From NCBI RefSeq assembly GCF_004827385.1, contig NZ_SRXN01000038.1:1-58434 (forward strand): 58,434 nt of DNA, written 5' to 3'. Made by a program: the position numbers and the translations under genes. This document shows, piece by piece, positions 26,310 through 34,123 of this stretch. Origin of the DNA: Ensifer sp. MPMI2T (GTDB lineage: Bacteria; Pseudomonadota; Alphaproteobacteria; Rhizobiales; Rhizobiaceae). The number at the start of each line of letters is the position of its first letter. Positions within the stretch are counted from its first letter, which is position 1. The notes under the pieces were generated by a model. The model was not told the DNA's origin. It made no database searches and was given only the letters and a program-made list of their open reading frames with translations.

Positions 26310-27004
26310 CGAGCCTGATCGAGACGACGGACCTCACACGCATCCTCCACGAGACGGTGCCGGTCACGCTGGTGAGGGACATCACGCTCAGTATCGGCGA
26401 GCGGGAATTCGTCGCCGTGACGGGCCCCTCCGGATCGGGAAAGTCGTCGCTGCTCTATCTCCTGGGGCTGCTCGACCGGCCGACCGCGGGAACAATAAAG
26501 GTTCGCGGCCGCGATGCCGAGCCTATGAGCGAGAGGGAGCGCGCAGCGACGCGCCTCGCCAATATCGGCTTCGTTTTCCAGTTCCATTTCCTGCTGCCCG
26601 AGTTCACTGCGCGCGAAAACGTCGAGATTCCGATGCGCAAGCTCGCCCGCCTTACCCGCGCCGAGATGCGCGAACGGGCGACGGCACTGCTCTCCTCACT
26701 CGGGTTGGAGGACCATCTCCACAAGCGACCTGACCAGCTTTCCGGCGGCCAGCGCCAGCGGGTGGCGGTTGCCAGAGCGCTCGCCAACGATCCGCCGCTC
26801 ATCCTCGCCGACGAGCCGACCGGCAGCCTCGACAGCAAAAGTTCGGAGCAGGTGTTTGCAATCCTGGAAGCGCTCGTCAACGAGCGCGGCAAAACGGTCG
26901 TCGCCGTCACGCATGACCTCGACATGGCCGCCCGCATGCATCGGCAAATCCATCTCGTCGATGGCCGGATCAGCGAGGAAGAAGGCGCCAAACCGGGATT
27001 TTAG
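26306..27004 (+). CDS. ABC transporter ATP-binding protein (LolD/MacB type)
   Basis: A 232-residue ATPase with Walker A GPSGSGKSSLLYLLG (about 41-55), Q-loop FVFQFHFLLPEF, signature LSGGQRQRVAVARAL, Walker B LILADEPTGSLD and H-loop VVAVTHD. These are all the elements of an active nucleotide-binding domain of the LolD/MacB/FtsE group. ATGA overlap with the permease gene implies translational coupling. It is the last gene of the TetR-controlled operon and is convergent with the acyltransferase gene 72 bases away. Confidence 0.95.
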   Translation: MTSLIETTDLTRILHETVPVTLVRDITLSIGEREFVAVTGPSGSGKSSLLYLLGLLDRPTAGTIKVRGRDAEPMSERERAATRLANIGFVFQFHFLLPEFTARENVEIPMRKLARLTRAEMRERATALLSSLGLEDHLHKRPDQLSGGQRQRVAVARALANDPPLILADEPTGSLDSKSSEQVFAILEALVNERGKTVVAVTHDLDMAARMHRQIHLVDGRISEEEGAKPGF

Positions 27005-27076
27005 ACTACGCGCGCACGATACCAGCACGCAGCCGGCTCCCGCTCAGTACTCTCCTCAATGGAGCGGCCGCAGCCC

Positions 27077-29071
27077 CTACTCCGTCCTGACCGCCCCGAC
27101 GATCGTCTCGCCGAAGATCGCGCGCTGCAGCGGAGCCGCAAGCGATTCCGCATAGGGCGTGGCGATGTGATGACGATCACGGAAGGTCAGCTTGCCATCG
27201 ATCACCGCGGGGCAAGTGGTTTTGTTGCAGAACAGGTGGACGACATCGACGTAGGACGCATGCCCCACTTCCGAAACGACCTTTCGCTCCGCCGCCGGAA
27301 TCGTCTCCTCCACGGCCTCGCTGCGCGGTGTGTCGCAAACGCTGGGACTGTCGTCCTGCCACAGGGCGCGCGCGACGCATTTGTCGAGATAGGATTTGTG
27401 CAGCGGCCCGTCCCGGAGCACGACGACGTCACTGCCGGTGTTTTTCAGTTTCTCGACAGTCCGCTTGATGCCCTTGGCCCAGTCGCCAACGTCGATCTGA
27501 TAGCTGGATATATAATTGATGTCGTTTCGGACATAGCTGGAGGAATATTGCGAAAGGATCACGACATCCGGCTTCAGCGAGGCGATCTCACCGAACACCT
27601 GCTTCCTCCACTGGTCGCACTCGCTGTAGCTCCGCGCCAACACCGAGTTCCAGGTCGTGACACTTGCCGCTGGGCATGACGACTTCAGATAGGTGACGAG
27701 CCGCCAGCCGTTGTTCTCGGCAATTCGCTTGAGCGGCGTCGACCAATGGTCGGCATGGGAATCGCCGAAGAGAACGATGGTCTTCTTCGGCTTTGCGGCG
27801 CCGAATTCGCAGGCCCTTGGCGCCACCTCGTCCCTTTCGAGCACGCAGGCCGAATCGAACTCCCGCGCCGCCGATTTTCGCTCGGCGCTTTTGAGGACCT
27901 GCCGTTGCTCGGAATCGAGGTTGAAGCTCGCGAGCGCCGCACTTCCATAGGCGACCGTCGCCCCCGTCGCTGTCAGCATCGCCGCGAGCCCCAGCGACCG
28001 GCTGGTCTTGGCCGCCAGCCAGCCGCTGTGGCGTACCGGATTTTCGATGAAATGGTAACTCAGCAGCGAGAGGACGAGTGTGAGCGCCAGACACAGGAGC
28101 CGATGGGCGATGGTCAGGTCCGGCTCGACGATCCCCGCATAGACGATGACCGGCCAGTGCCAGAGATAGAGGGAATAGGAGAGCTTTCCGATCTCCTGGA
28201 ACGGCTGAAGGGCGAGAACCGACCTAGGTCCCATGCGGCTTTCATGCGCGCCGCTGAGAAGCACCATCACCGTGCCCAGCACCGGCACCAGAGCAATCGA
28301 GCCCGGAAACGGAATATCCTCCGTGACGGTCAGATACGCGGCCGCGATCAAGGCGAGTCCCATCCAGCCGAGCGCCGGGGAAAAGCGGAACCGCCGTGCC
28401 CACTCCTGCGAGACCGCCATCGAAGTGAGGCCACCGGCGGCAAATTCCCAAGCTCTGAGCGGCGAGAAATAGAACGCCCAGGGCTGAGCAATCGCAGTCA
28501 CCCGCCAGCTAAGTACAAAGGAAACCGCGGCCACTGCGGCGAGCAGGAGGAACAGACCGCGCTTGCCGGGACGAAACCGCGCGAGGACCAGGAGGAGCGC
28601 AGGCCAGACGAGATAGAATTGCTCCTCGACCGAGAGAGACCAGTAATGGATGAAGGGGTTGTTCGATGCGTCCGACGCAAAATAATCGACTGTCCAGCGG
28701 ATCAGCCAGAGATTAATCATATAGGACGAAGCAAACAGCGATCCTTTCGAATAGAACTGCTGCTCGGACGGCGAGAGAATGAAGTAGCCGAAAAGCAGCG
28801 TTACCAGGATGACGAACAAGGACGCCGGAAGCAGGCGGCGGGCGCGCCGGCCGTAAAAGCGCCAGAGATTGACTGTGCCGCTCCTGGCAATCTCCTGCTG
28901 CAGATGGCGGGTGATCAGGTACCCGGAAATGACGAAGAAGATATCGACGCCGACGAAGCCGCCGGGCAGACCGGTCATGCCGAAATGAAAGGCGACGACA
29001 CCGGAAACCGCCAAGGCGCGCAGTCCTTCGATGTCCGGGCGAAAGGTTCCTGGAGTCGCTTGCATGCTCAT
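27077..29071 (-). CDS. acyltransferase 3 (OafA/YrhL type) with C-terminal SGNH domain
   Basis: A 664-residue membrane protein. The N-terminal acyltransferase-3 domain (about 10-360) starts FRPDIEGLRALAVSGVVAFH, with the catalytic His in AFHFG, and contains about ten membrane segments (IHYWSLSVEEQFYLVWPALL, SYSLYLWHWPVIVY). The C-terminal periplasmic SGNH domain has the nucleophile Ser in VLFGDSHADHW and the Asp/His pair in FRDRHHIATPYAE. Such fusions O-acetylate lipopolysaccharide or exopolysaccharide at the cell surface. No glycan synthesis genes are adjacent, so its target is unknown. It is a single-gene unit. Confidence 0.93.
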   Translation of the reverse strand: MSMQATPGTFRPDIEGLRALAVSGVVAFHFGMTGLPGGFVGVDIFFVISGYLITRHLQQEIARSGTVNLWRFYGRRARRLLPASLFVILVTLLFGYFILSPSEQQFYSKGSLFASSYMINLWLIRWTVDYFASDASNNPFIHYWSLSVEEQFYLVWPALLLVLARFRPGKRGLFLLLAAVAAVSFVLSWRVTAIAQPWAFYFSPLRAWEFAAGGLTSMAVSQEWARRFRFSPALGWMGLALIAAAYLTVTEDIPFPGSIALVPVLGTVMVLLSGAHESRMGPRSVLALQPFQEIGKLSYSLYLWHWPVIVYAGIVEPDLTIAHRLLCLALTLVLSLLSYHFIENPVRHSGWLAAKTSRSLGLAAMLTATGATVAYGSAALASFNLDSEQRQVLKSAERKSAAREFDSACVLERDEVAPRACEFGAAKPKKTIVLFGDSHADHWSTPLKRIAENNGWRLVTYLKSSCPAASVTTWNSVLARSYSECDQWRKQVFGEIASLKPDVVILSQYSSSYVRNDINYISSYQIDVGDWAKGIKRTVEKLKNTGSDVVVLRDGPLHKSYLDKCVARALWQDDSPSVCDTPRSEAVEETIPAAERKVVSEVGHASYVDVVHLFCNKTTCPAVIDGKLTFRDRHHIATPYAESLAAPLQRAIFGETIVGAVRTE

Positions 29072-29749
29072 ACCGCTGGTTGCATTTCAATCAGGCGCCC
29101 CAGTCATTCATGACATGAACAGATCTGGAAGCGAAAGGTGAATTTGATGCGACGCAGCATTTTCCGCCGCAACGCAGCACGTCGTCGCGGGGTGATCCTG
29201 ACCGAAAATGAGGCGGCAATGTGGGGCTTTTTTCAATTCTTTCTGAAGTTTGCGCACGCACCTGCACGCTTGTGGCTCTCATGCAACTCGGAGAAACCGG
29301 ATAATTGCTGTGCAGGCAGCCGTCAGCGCCACGCCGCCAGAGAACAACCAATGATTGATTGGCCCAATCATCACGCCCCTCAAAACACAAAAGGTCGGCG
29401 CGCTAGAAACGCAAGAAACGCAGCGGTCTGGCAGGCCCTGCCAGGCTCGGGGCAGAAAGGCAATTCTCCTTTAGCCACGCCCGGCTTAATGCCGCTGACG
29501 AAGAGAAATGTAGCGCCATCTGCATGTGCGACGCCCGCGGTCGCGGGCGCGTTTTCCAGGCGCTCAGAAAAACAGTGTTTCCACACCGCCCGCGCGTCTT
29601 ATCGGGCGCAAAGCTCGCTGTAGAGCTTTGAGTTCCTGCATGGTTTTGTCCTTCGATCGATGCCGATTCGAGGAATCATGCAGTAGAGAGCGGCCCGCCG
29701 CACGGATCAGGTTCGGCGATTCGGTGGCGACGAAACCGCCGTGGCCGTG
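29072..29749. other. 678-base gene-free region with hairpins and a repeat
   Basis: No open frame here has convincing coding character on either strand. Visible features are an inverted repeat TGATTGG-C-CCAATCA at 29356-29370 and a strong hairpin CGCCCGCG-GT-CGCGGGCG followed by CGTTTT at 29532-29556 that looks like a plus-strand terminator. A copy of the rhizobial repeat follows. The terminator without an upstream gene could end a small RNA starting in the 29.2-29.5 kb stretch. That is speculation. Confidence 0.4.
29584..29685 (+). repeat. rhizobial intergenic palindromic repeat (copy 3)
   Basis: CCGCCCGCGCGTCTTATCGG with a complementary arm is followed by GCTCGCTGTAGAGCTTTGAG, TCCTGCATGGTTTTGTCCTT and GATGCCGATTCGAGGAATCA, ending CATGCAGTAG. 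This is the most complete copy in the window, showing both palindromic halves of about 45 and 50 bases. Confidence 0.65.
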
Positions 29750-30211
29750 CTACGCGCCCGCTTGCCCTGACACCGCGATGCCCGCAAGCTGCATCGTGGA
29801 GTCGAGCGGCGTGGCCACCTCCATCAGTTGCAGCGTGTCGACGAACTCCATGATCTCCACCATCAGCCCGTCCCTGAAGGTGACCTTGTCAATAAACTCG
29901 GTTTCGAAGCGGGCATCGCTCGGAACAAACCGGACCTCGCCGGCGCGATGAGCCAAAACCGTCTCGCCATCGATGTGAAGAGCAAGTGTTCCCACCTTGG
30001 AAAGATCCCAAGCGTCCATCAATGCCTTGAAGTTGAGGCGCACGGCCTCCTCGCCTTCGACCTTCTGGGCCATCGGGCCGAGCCGATCGCTCCCGGCGAT
30101 GCGGAAGCTGCACGCGGGGTGTACATGGGCCATCAACGCGTCGAGGTCGTTGTCGGCCCTCGCCTGGTAGATCGCGTGCATCATGCTTTCGAGTTCGCTT
30201 CGATCGGTCAT
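29750..30211 (-). CDS. SnoaL-like/NTF2-fold protein
   Basis: A 153-residue cytosolic protein with the NTF2-like pattern: an N-terminal helix (ELESMMHAIYQARADNDLDA), then LMAHVHPACSFRIAG, a central pocket-forming part, and the final strands VTFRDGLMVEIMEFVDTLQL. The Asp/His pair of SnoaL cyclases is not clearly present, so it may be a binding protein or an isomerase. GGGGGGAGGA precedes the ATG. It is flanked by gene-free sequence on both sides (30212-30453 contains only the aminotransferase terminator) and appears monocistronic. Confidence 0.82.
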   Translation of the reverse strand: MTDRSELESMMHAIYQARADNDLDALMAHVHPACSFRIAGSDRLGPMAQKVEGEEAVRLNFKALMDAWDLSKVGTLALHIDGETVLAHRAGEVRFVPSDARFETEFIDKVTFRDGLMVEIMEFVDTLQLMEVATPLDSTMQLAGIAVSGQAGA

Positions 30212-30401
30212 GGCAGTCCTCCCCCCTTTCGGTTACTGCACAACGCTTATGAATCGGAAACGATGACAGCCCCTCTCTCGTCATGCGAGAAACATGGGCT
30301 GCCCACAAGTTTGCCGCCAAACACCGTTGCTGGCAACTGAGAAAGAGACTCCGGGCCCCTGCTCGACCGAGCGCGGAACAGTTCTGCCGATAAACAGGAA
30401 G

Positions 30402-30423
30402 GGCCCGGCGTTTCCGCCGGGCC
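30402..30423 (-). terminator. terminator hairpin after aminotransferase gene
   Basis: GGCCCGGCG-TTTC-CGCCGGGCC is a perfect 9-bp stem with a tetraloop, 30 bases past the stop of the minus-strand aminotransferase. On that strand it is followed by CTTCCTGTTT, a modest T-rich tail. Confidence 0.6.
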
Positions 30424-30453
30424 TCCTCGAAATGCTTGCCCTGTCTTTCGAGC

Positions 30454-31680
30454 TCAGGCCGCCTCGGCTACTTCGCCGCGGATCAGGTCGCCGAGCCGGC
30501 GGATGCCCTCCTCGATCATCTTGTCGTTGGCACAGGAGAAGCTCAGGCGCAGCGTGTTTTCGCCGGAACCATCGGCGAAGAAGGCACGGCCGGGGACGAA
30601 GGCGACCTTCGCCGTCTGGATCGACTTCGCCAGCAGCTCGGCACCGTCCGTGCCCTTCGGCAGCGTCACCCAGACGAACATGCCACCTTCCGGCTTGGTC
30701 CAGGTCACCCCTGCCGGCATGTATTTTTCAAGTGCGGCCAGCATGGCGCTGCGGCGATGCTTGTAGACCTTATGGATCTTCGCCACCTGCTCGTCGAAGC
30801 CGCGTTCGGCAACAGTGCAGATCGCCATCTGGTTGATGGTCGAGGAATGCAGGTCCGCCGCCTGCTTCATCAGCACCAGCTTGCGGATCACCGCTTCGGA
30901 GGCGCAGACCCAGCCGACACGAAGGCCCGGCGCCAGCGTCTTGGAGAAGCTGCCGCAATAGATCGTCCGGGCGCTGTTGATGTCGCCCTTGCGGGCGATT
31001 TCCAGCGCCAGGATCGGCGGGACCGCCTCGCCGTCGTAGCGCAGCGACTGATAGGCCGCATCCTCGATCACCGCGACTTCGAGTTCCTCCGCGAGGTCGA
31101 GCACGCGCTCGCGGCCGGCGCGGTCCACCGTCTCGCCGGTCGGGTTGGCGAAGTCGGCGGAGAGATAGGCGAACTTCACCCGGCCACCGGCTGCAGCCGC
31201 CTGCTGGCGATAAGCCTCGGGCGTGCGGTTGCCACCGGGGTTCAGCTGGTCGTAGGTCGGCTCATAGGCATTGAAGGCCTGCAGCGCGCCGAGATAGGTC
31301 GGCCAGGTGACGAGCGCGGTATCCTTCGGCGACAGGAACAGCTTGCCGAGATAGTCGAGCGCCTGCTGCGAGCCGGAGGTGATGAAGATGTTGTCGACCG
31401 TTGCCGGAATGCCGAGGGCTGCCATCTGCTTGGCCAGCCACTCACGCAGCGGCCGGTAACCTTCACTTACCGAATATTGCAGCGCCGCGCTGACCGCCGG
31501 GCCGCCGAAGATCTCGGCATAGGCCGCCTTGAATTCCGCATCGGGGAAGAGTTCGGGATCGGGGATGCCGCCGGCGAAGGAGATGATATCGGGACGATCG
31601 AGCAGTTTCAAAAGCTCACGGATTTCGGAGGCGCGCATCCGGCTCGAACGCGTCGCGAAGATATGGTCCCAATTCAGCAT
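30454..31680 (-). CDS. PLP-dependent aminotransferase, class I/II (LysN/2-aminoadipate type)
   Basis: A 408-residue fold-type I aminotransferase. The start MLNWDHIFATRSSRMRASEI and ISFAGGIPDPELFP are typical of the 2-aminoadipate/aromatic aminotransferase branch related to MocR C-terminal domains. The PLP-binding Lys is in IYCGSFSKTLAPGLRVGW (about residue 245). The Asp that contacts the pyridine N is in VAVIEDAAYQSLRYDG. The C-terminal Arg for substrate carboxylate is in ENTLRLSFSC. It transfers amino groups between amino acids and 2-oxo acids in the cytosol. It is divergent from the threonine/serine dehydratase gene, with a shared 288-base control region. Confidence 0.92.
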   Translation of the reverse strand: MLNWDHIFATRSSRMRASEIRELLKLLDRPDIISFAGGIPDPELFPDAEFKAAYAEIFGGPAVSAALQYSVSEGYRPLREWLAKQMAALGIPATVDNIFITSGSQQALDYLGKLFLSPKDTALVTWPTYLGALQAFNAYEPTYDQLNPGGNRTPEAYRQQAAAAGGRVKFAYLSADFANPTGETVDRAGRERVLDLAEELEVAVIEDAAYQSLRYDGEAVPPILALEIARKGDINSARTIYCGSFSKTLAPGLRVGWVCASEAVIRKLVLMKQAADLHSSTINQMAICTVAERGFDEQVAKIHKVYKHRRSAMLAALEKYMPAGVTWTKPEGGMFVWVTLPKGTDGAELLAKSIQTAKVAFVPGRAFFADGSGENTLRLSFSCANDKMIEEGIRRLGDLIRGEVAEAA

Positions 31681-31792
31681 GGGCGGTTTCCTCGAGATCT
31701 TGGGAACGGGACCGCGGAAGATGAAGCGGCTTTCCGACGTCCCGTGTTTCTTTGTCGATTGTCCGGCGACAGGATCACGTCCGCTAATTTAT

Positions 31793-31807
31793 GTCAACGT
31801 TATTGAC
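31793..31807. promoter_or_regulatory. inverted repeat in aminotransferase/dehydratase divergent region
   Basis: GTCAA-CGTTA-TTGAC is a perfect 5-base-arm inverted repeat in the AT-richer middle of the 288-base gap (31681-31968). It lies 113 bases from the aminotransferase start and 162 from the dehydratase start. It could be an operator for an Lrp- or GntR-type regulator. No regulator gene is adjacent. Nothing else was recognised in the gap. Confidence 0.3.
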
Positions 31808-31968
31808 CTAAATCAGTTCTTTTTTCGTAGCCCAAGGCTTACAAAACGGGTTTCTGCCGCATGGTTACTTGCATGACGTAGCGTGAGACATTGACGCCTC
31901 GCATAGCGCCCACGGATATCGCGCGCTATGCTCCTTCGGTCCTTAGAAACCGAGTCAGGGAGGTTTGC

Positions 31969-32961
31969 GTGAACGACACGTCAGCGGCGTCCACTTCACT
32001 CAGGATTCCAACGTTCGAGGATGTTCAAGCGGCACGGCAGCGCATTTCCGGCGCCGCGCATCGCACCCCCGTTTTGACGTCACGAACAGCGGACGGAATG
32101 GCTGCGGCGTCTCTCTTCTTCAAGGCGGAGAATTTGCAGCGCGCCGGCGCGTTCAAGTTCCGTGGGGCCTACAACGCCGTCGCGGCACTCGACGAATCTT
32201 CCCGGGGAAGCGGTGTCGTCGCCTTCTCCTCCGGCAACCACGCCCAGGCGCTCGCCTATGCGGCAAAACTTCAGGGCGTTCCGGCAACGATCGTCATGCC
32301 GACGGACGCGCCGGAAATAAAGATCGCGGCGACGAAGGCCTATGGTGCCGAGATCCATTTCTATGACCGCTACACCGAGGATCGCGAGCAAATCAGCCAA
32401 CGCCTCGCCGCCGAGCGCGGCGCAACGCTGATCCCGCCCTTTGATCATCCGGATGTGATTGCGGGACAGGGTACAGCCGCTCTGGAACTGATCGAGGACG
32501 TCGGAGAGCTCGACCTGCTCGTCGTGCCGCTCGGCGGAGGCGGCCTGCTCGCCGGCAGCGCGCTCAGCGCCCGCGCGCTCTCACCCGCCTGCAGGATCGT
32601 CGGTGTCGAGCCGGAGGCGGGCAATGACGGCCAGCAGTCATTGAGGAAAGGCGAGGTCGTGCATATCCCGGCGCCGAAATCCATCGCCGACGGTGCGATC
32701 GTCACCCATATCGGCGAGCGCAACTTCGCCATCCTGAAGCACACGGTCGACGAGATCGTAACGGTTTCAGATGCCCAACTGGTCGAGACCATGCGCTTCT
32801 TCGCCGAACGCATGAAGATCATCGTGGAACCGACCGGTTGCCTGGCGGCAGCAGCCATATTGCAGGGTGCACTGCCCTGCCCCGGTGCAAGGGGAGGCGT
32901 TGTCCTGAGCGGCGGAAACGTCGATCTGAAAACGTTCAATGCGCTGCTGAGCGCGCGCTAG
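31969..32961 (+). CDS. threonine/serine dehydratase (PLP fold-type II)
   Basis: A 330-residue enzyme of the threonine ammonia-lyase/serine racemase group without a regulatory ACT domain, hence the catabolic type. The PLP Lys is in AGAFKFRGAYNAVAAL (about residue 60), the substrate loop is FSSGNHAQALAYAAKL and the phosphate-binding glycine loop is VVPLGGGGLLAGSALS. It would deaminate L-threonine or L-serine (or 3-hydroxyaspartate) to the 2-oxo acid and ammonia. Translation starts at GTG 31969 with GGGAGG eight bases upstream. The upstream ATG-initiated extension lacks family similarity. It is divergent from an aminotransferase, which could act on its oxo-acid products. Confidence 0.9.
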   Translation: MNDTSAASTSLRIPTFEDVQAARQRISGAAHRTPVLTSRTADGMAAASLFFKAENLQRAGAFKFRGAYNAVAALDESSRGSGVVAFSSGNHAQALAYAAKLQGVPATIVMPTDAPEIKIAATKAYGAEIHFYDRYTEDREQISQRLAAERGATLIPPFDHPDVIAGQGTAALELIEDVGELDLLVVPLGGGGLLAGSALSARALSPACRIVGVEPEAGNDGQQSLRKGEVVHIPAPKSIADGAIVTHIGERNFAILKHTVDEIVTVSDAQLVETMRFFAERMKIIVEPTGCLAAAAILQGALPCPGARGGVVLSGGNVDLKTFNALLSAR

Positions 32962-33052
32962 CCTCCGTCACCCGCGCGCCTCCCCCTCGGCGCTTGTCCG
33001 AACTCACGGCGCGCCTTATCAGACACGCATCACGTTCTTTGAAGGAAGTGAG

Positions 33053-33664
33053 ATGCCGCCGCTCAGCGACGAGACGAATGCCTTCTACCGCGACAACGCA
33101 GCAACCTACGCAAATCGGGAGCGCAAGGCGCCAGCGGCACGCCTCGATCGATTCCTCGCCGGACTTAAACCCGGCGCCAGGATTCTCGAGCTCGGCTGCG
33201 GCGGCGGACAGGACAGCGCCGACATGCTCGCCAGGGGATTCGATGTGACCCCAACCGACGGCTCGCCGGAGCTTGCAGCGGAGGCGGAGCGTCTGCTCGG
33301 GCGGCCGGTCGAGGTCGTCCGGTTCGATGAGATCGGATGGCACGACGTCTTCGACGCGGTCTGGGCGGAAGCATGCCTCCTGCATGTCCCGCGTGCCGAT
33401 CTTTCCAGCGTCCTCAGCCGCATCCTGCGCGCCCTGAGAGGCAGCGGGATACTTCATGCCAGCTTCAAGGCAGGAAACGGCGAAGGCCACGATCGCTTCG
33501 GGCGCTATTACAATTATCCTTCGCGGGAATGGTTGATGCGACAGTTCAACAATGGCTGGACCAACGTCGGGATTCGCGTAGCGGATGGCGGCGGCTACGA
33601 CGGAGAGCCGACCCGCTGGCTGCATGTGTCGGCTACGAAATCAATTTCAGTAGAACAAAAGTAA
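33053..33664 (+). CDS. class I SAM-dependent methyltransferase (Tellurite-resistance/TehB-like)
   Basis: A 203-residue small methyltransferase. Motif I is ARILELGCGGGQDSADMLAR (about 41-60), motif II VTPTDGSPELAAEAERLLG, and the post-motif FDAVWAEACLLHVPRADLSS. The N-terminal FYRDNAATYANRERKAPAAR is common in this group. It is cytosolic with an unknown acceptor. Ribosome-binding site GAAGGAAGTGAG precedes the ATG. It follows the dehydratase gene by 91 bases, in which part of a rhizobial repeat (GCGCGCCTTATCAGACACGC) can be seen, so co-transcription is uncertain. Confidence 0.88.
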   Translation: MPPLSDETNAFYRDNAATYANRERKAPAARLDRFLAGLKPGARILELGCGGGQDSADMLARGFDVTPTDGSPELAAEAERLLGRPVEVVRFDEIGWHDVFDAVWAEACLLHVPRADLSSVLSRILRALRGSGILHASFKAGNGEGHDRFGRYYNYPSREWLMRQFNNGWTNVGIRVADGGGYDGEPTRWLHVSATKSISVEQK

Positions 33665-33717
33665 AGAAGGCCGGACCGCGCTCGGTGCGCAAAGGCTTCT
33701 CAGTCCGACTGCGCCGC

Positions 33718-33819
33718 TCAGGCCTCGCCCTCGTCCCAGTAGCTGCAGATCAGCAGGACACAGATCGCAGCCAGGATCAGGAAATCGAAGAGGGCGAAGT
33801 GCTGCAGAATCGTCGTCAT
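33718..33819 (-). CDS. 33-residue single-pass membrane peptide
   Basis: A short frame from ATG 33819 to TGA at 33718 encodes MTTILQHFALFDFLILAAIC followed by VLLICSYWDEGEA. Residues about 9-26 form one hydrophobic helix, followed by an acidic tail, consistent with inner-membrane insertion. GGAGGAAGCGTA directly precedes the ATG, an excellent ribosome-binding site. A pair of operator-like repeats lies about 100 bases upstream (33921-33960). The gene is convergent with the methyltransferase at 33053-33664. No homologue was recognised; it could regulate a membrane enzyme, as many small membrane proteins do. Confidence 0.55.
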   Translation of the reverse strand: MTTILQHFALFDFLILAAICVLLICSYWDEGEA

Positions 33820-33920
33820 TACGCTTCCTCCCTACCAACCAGAACATCACAACACGGATTGGTTTCCAGAGAAAGAAGAGATGCAGACTATTATTTCAGA
33901 ATACCCGCAAGATGTGACTG

Positions 33921-33960
33921 CTATTCCTGCGTTGCACAACGCTATTCTGCAACGCACAAC
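33921..33960. repeat. tandem operator-like repeat with inverted arms
   Basis: Two direct copies of CTATTC-TGC-NNN-GCACAAC (33921-33940 and 33943-33960) are arranged in tandem. Within them TGCGTTGCA and TGCAACGCA (33928-33956) are exact inverted arms around 11 bases, and GCGTTG-CA-CAACGC (33929-33942) is itself palindromic. It lies in a relatively AT-rich gene-free stretch, 33820-34123, upstream of the small membrane peptide. It is probably a regulator binding site; a decayed mobile-element end is the alternative. Confidence 0.5.
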
Positions 33961-34123
33961 AGTTTTTGGCCCAAACTTAAATGTGGAGTACTTCCCTCGC
34001 CCGCGCGGCTAACACAGGTGAGTCCTACACGACGGCTCTGATGCACCTTCGACGAAACTCGCCGAACAATTTAAAGCCAACGAAGCCGCAGCCGCGATAT
34101 GTTCTGAGCTTGTGTCCAAGAGA

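Noticed and set aside
27746..29113. 455-codon plus-strand open frame
   Set aside because: It is antisense to the acyltransferase-SGNH gene and highly charged without domain pattern.
29138..29623. 161-codon plus-strand frame in the gene-free region
   Set aside because: It has no ribosome-binding site, runs into a hairpin and repeat, and its composition is unlike real proteins of this genome.
30436..31806. 456-codon plus-strand open frame
   Set aside because: It is antisense to the aminotransferase gene.
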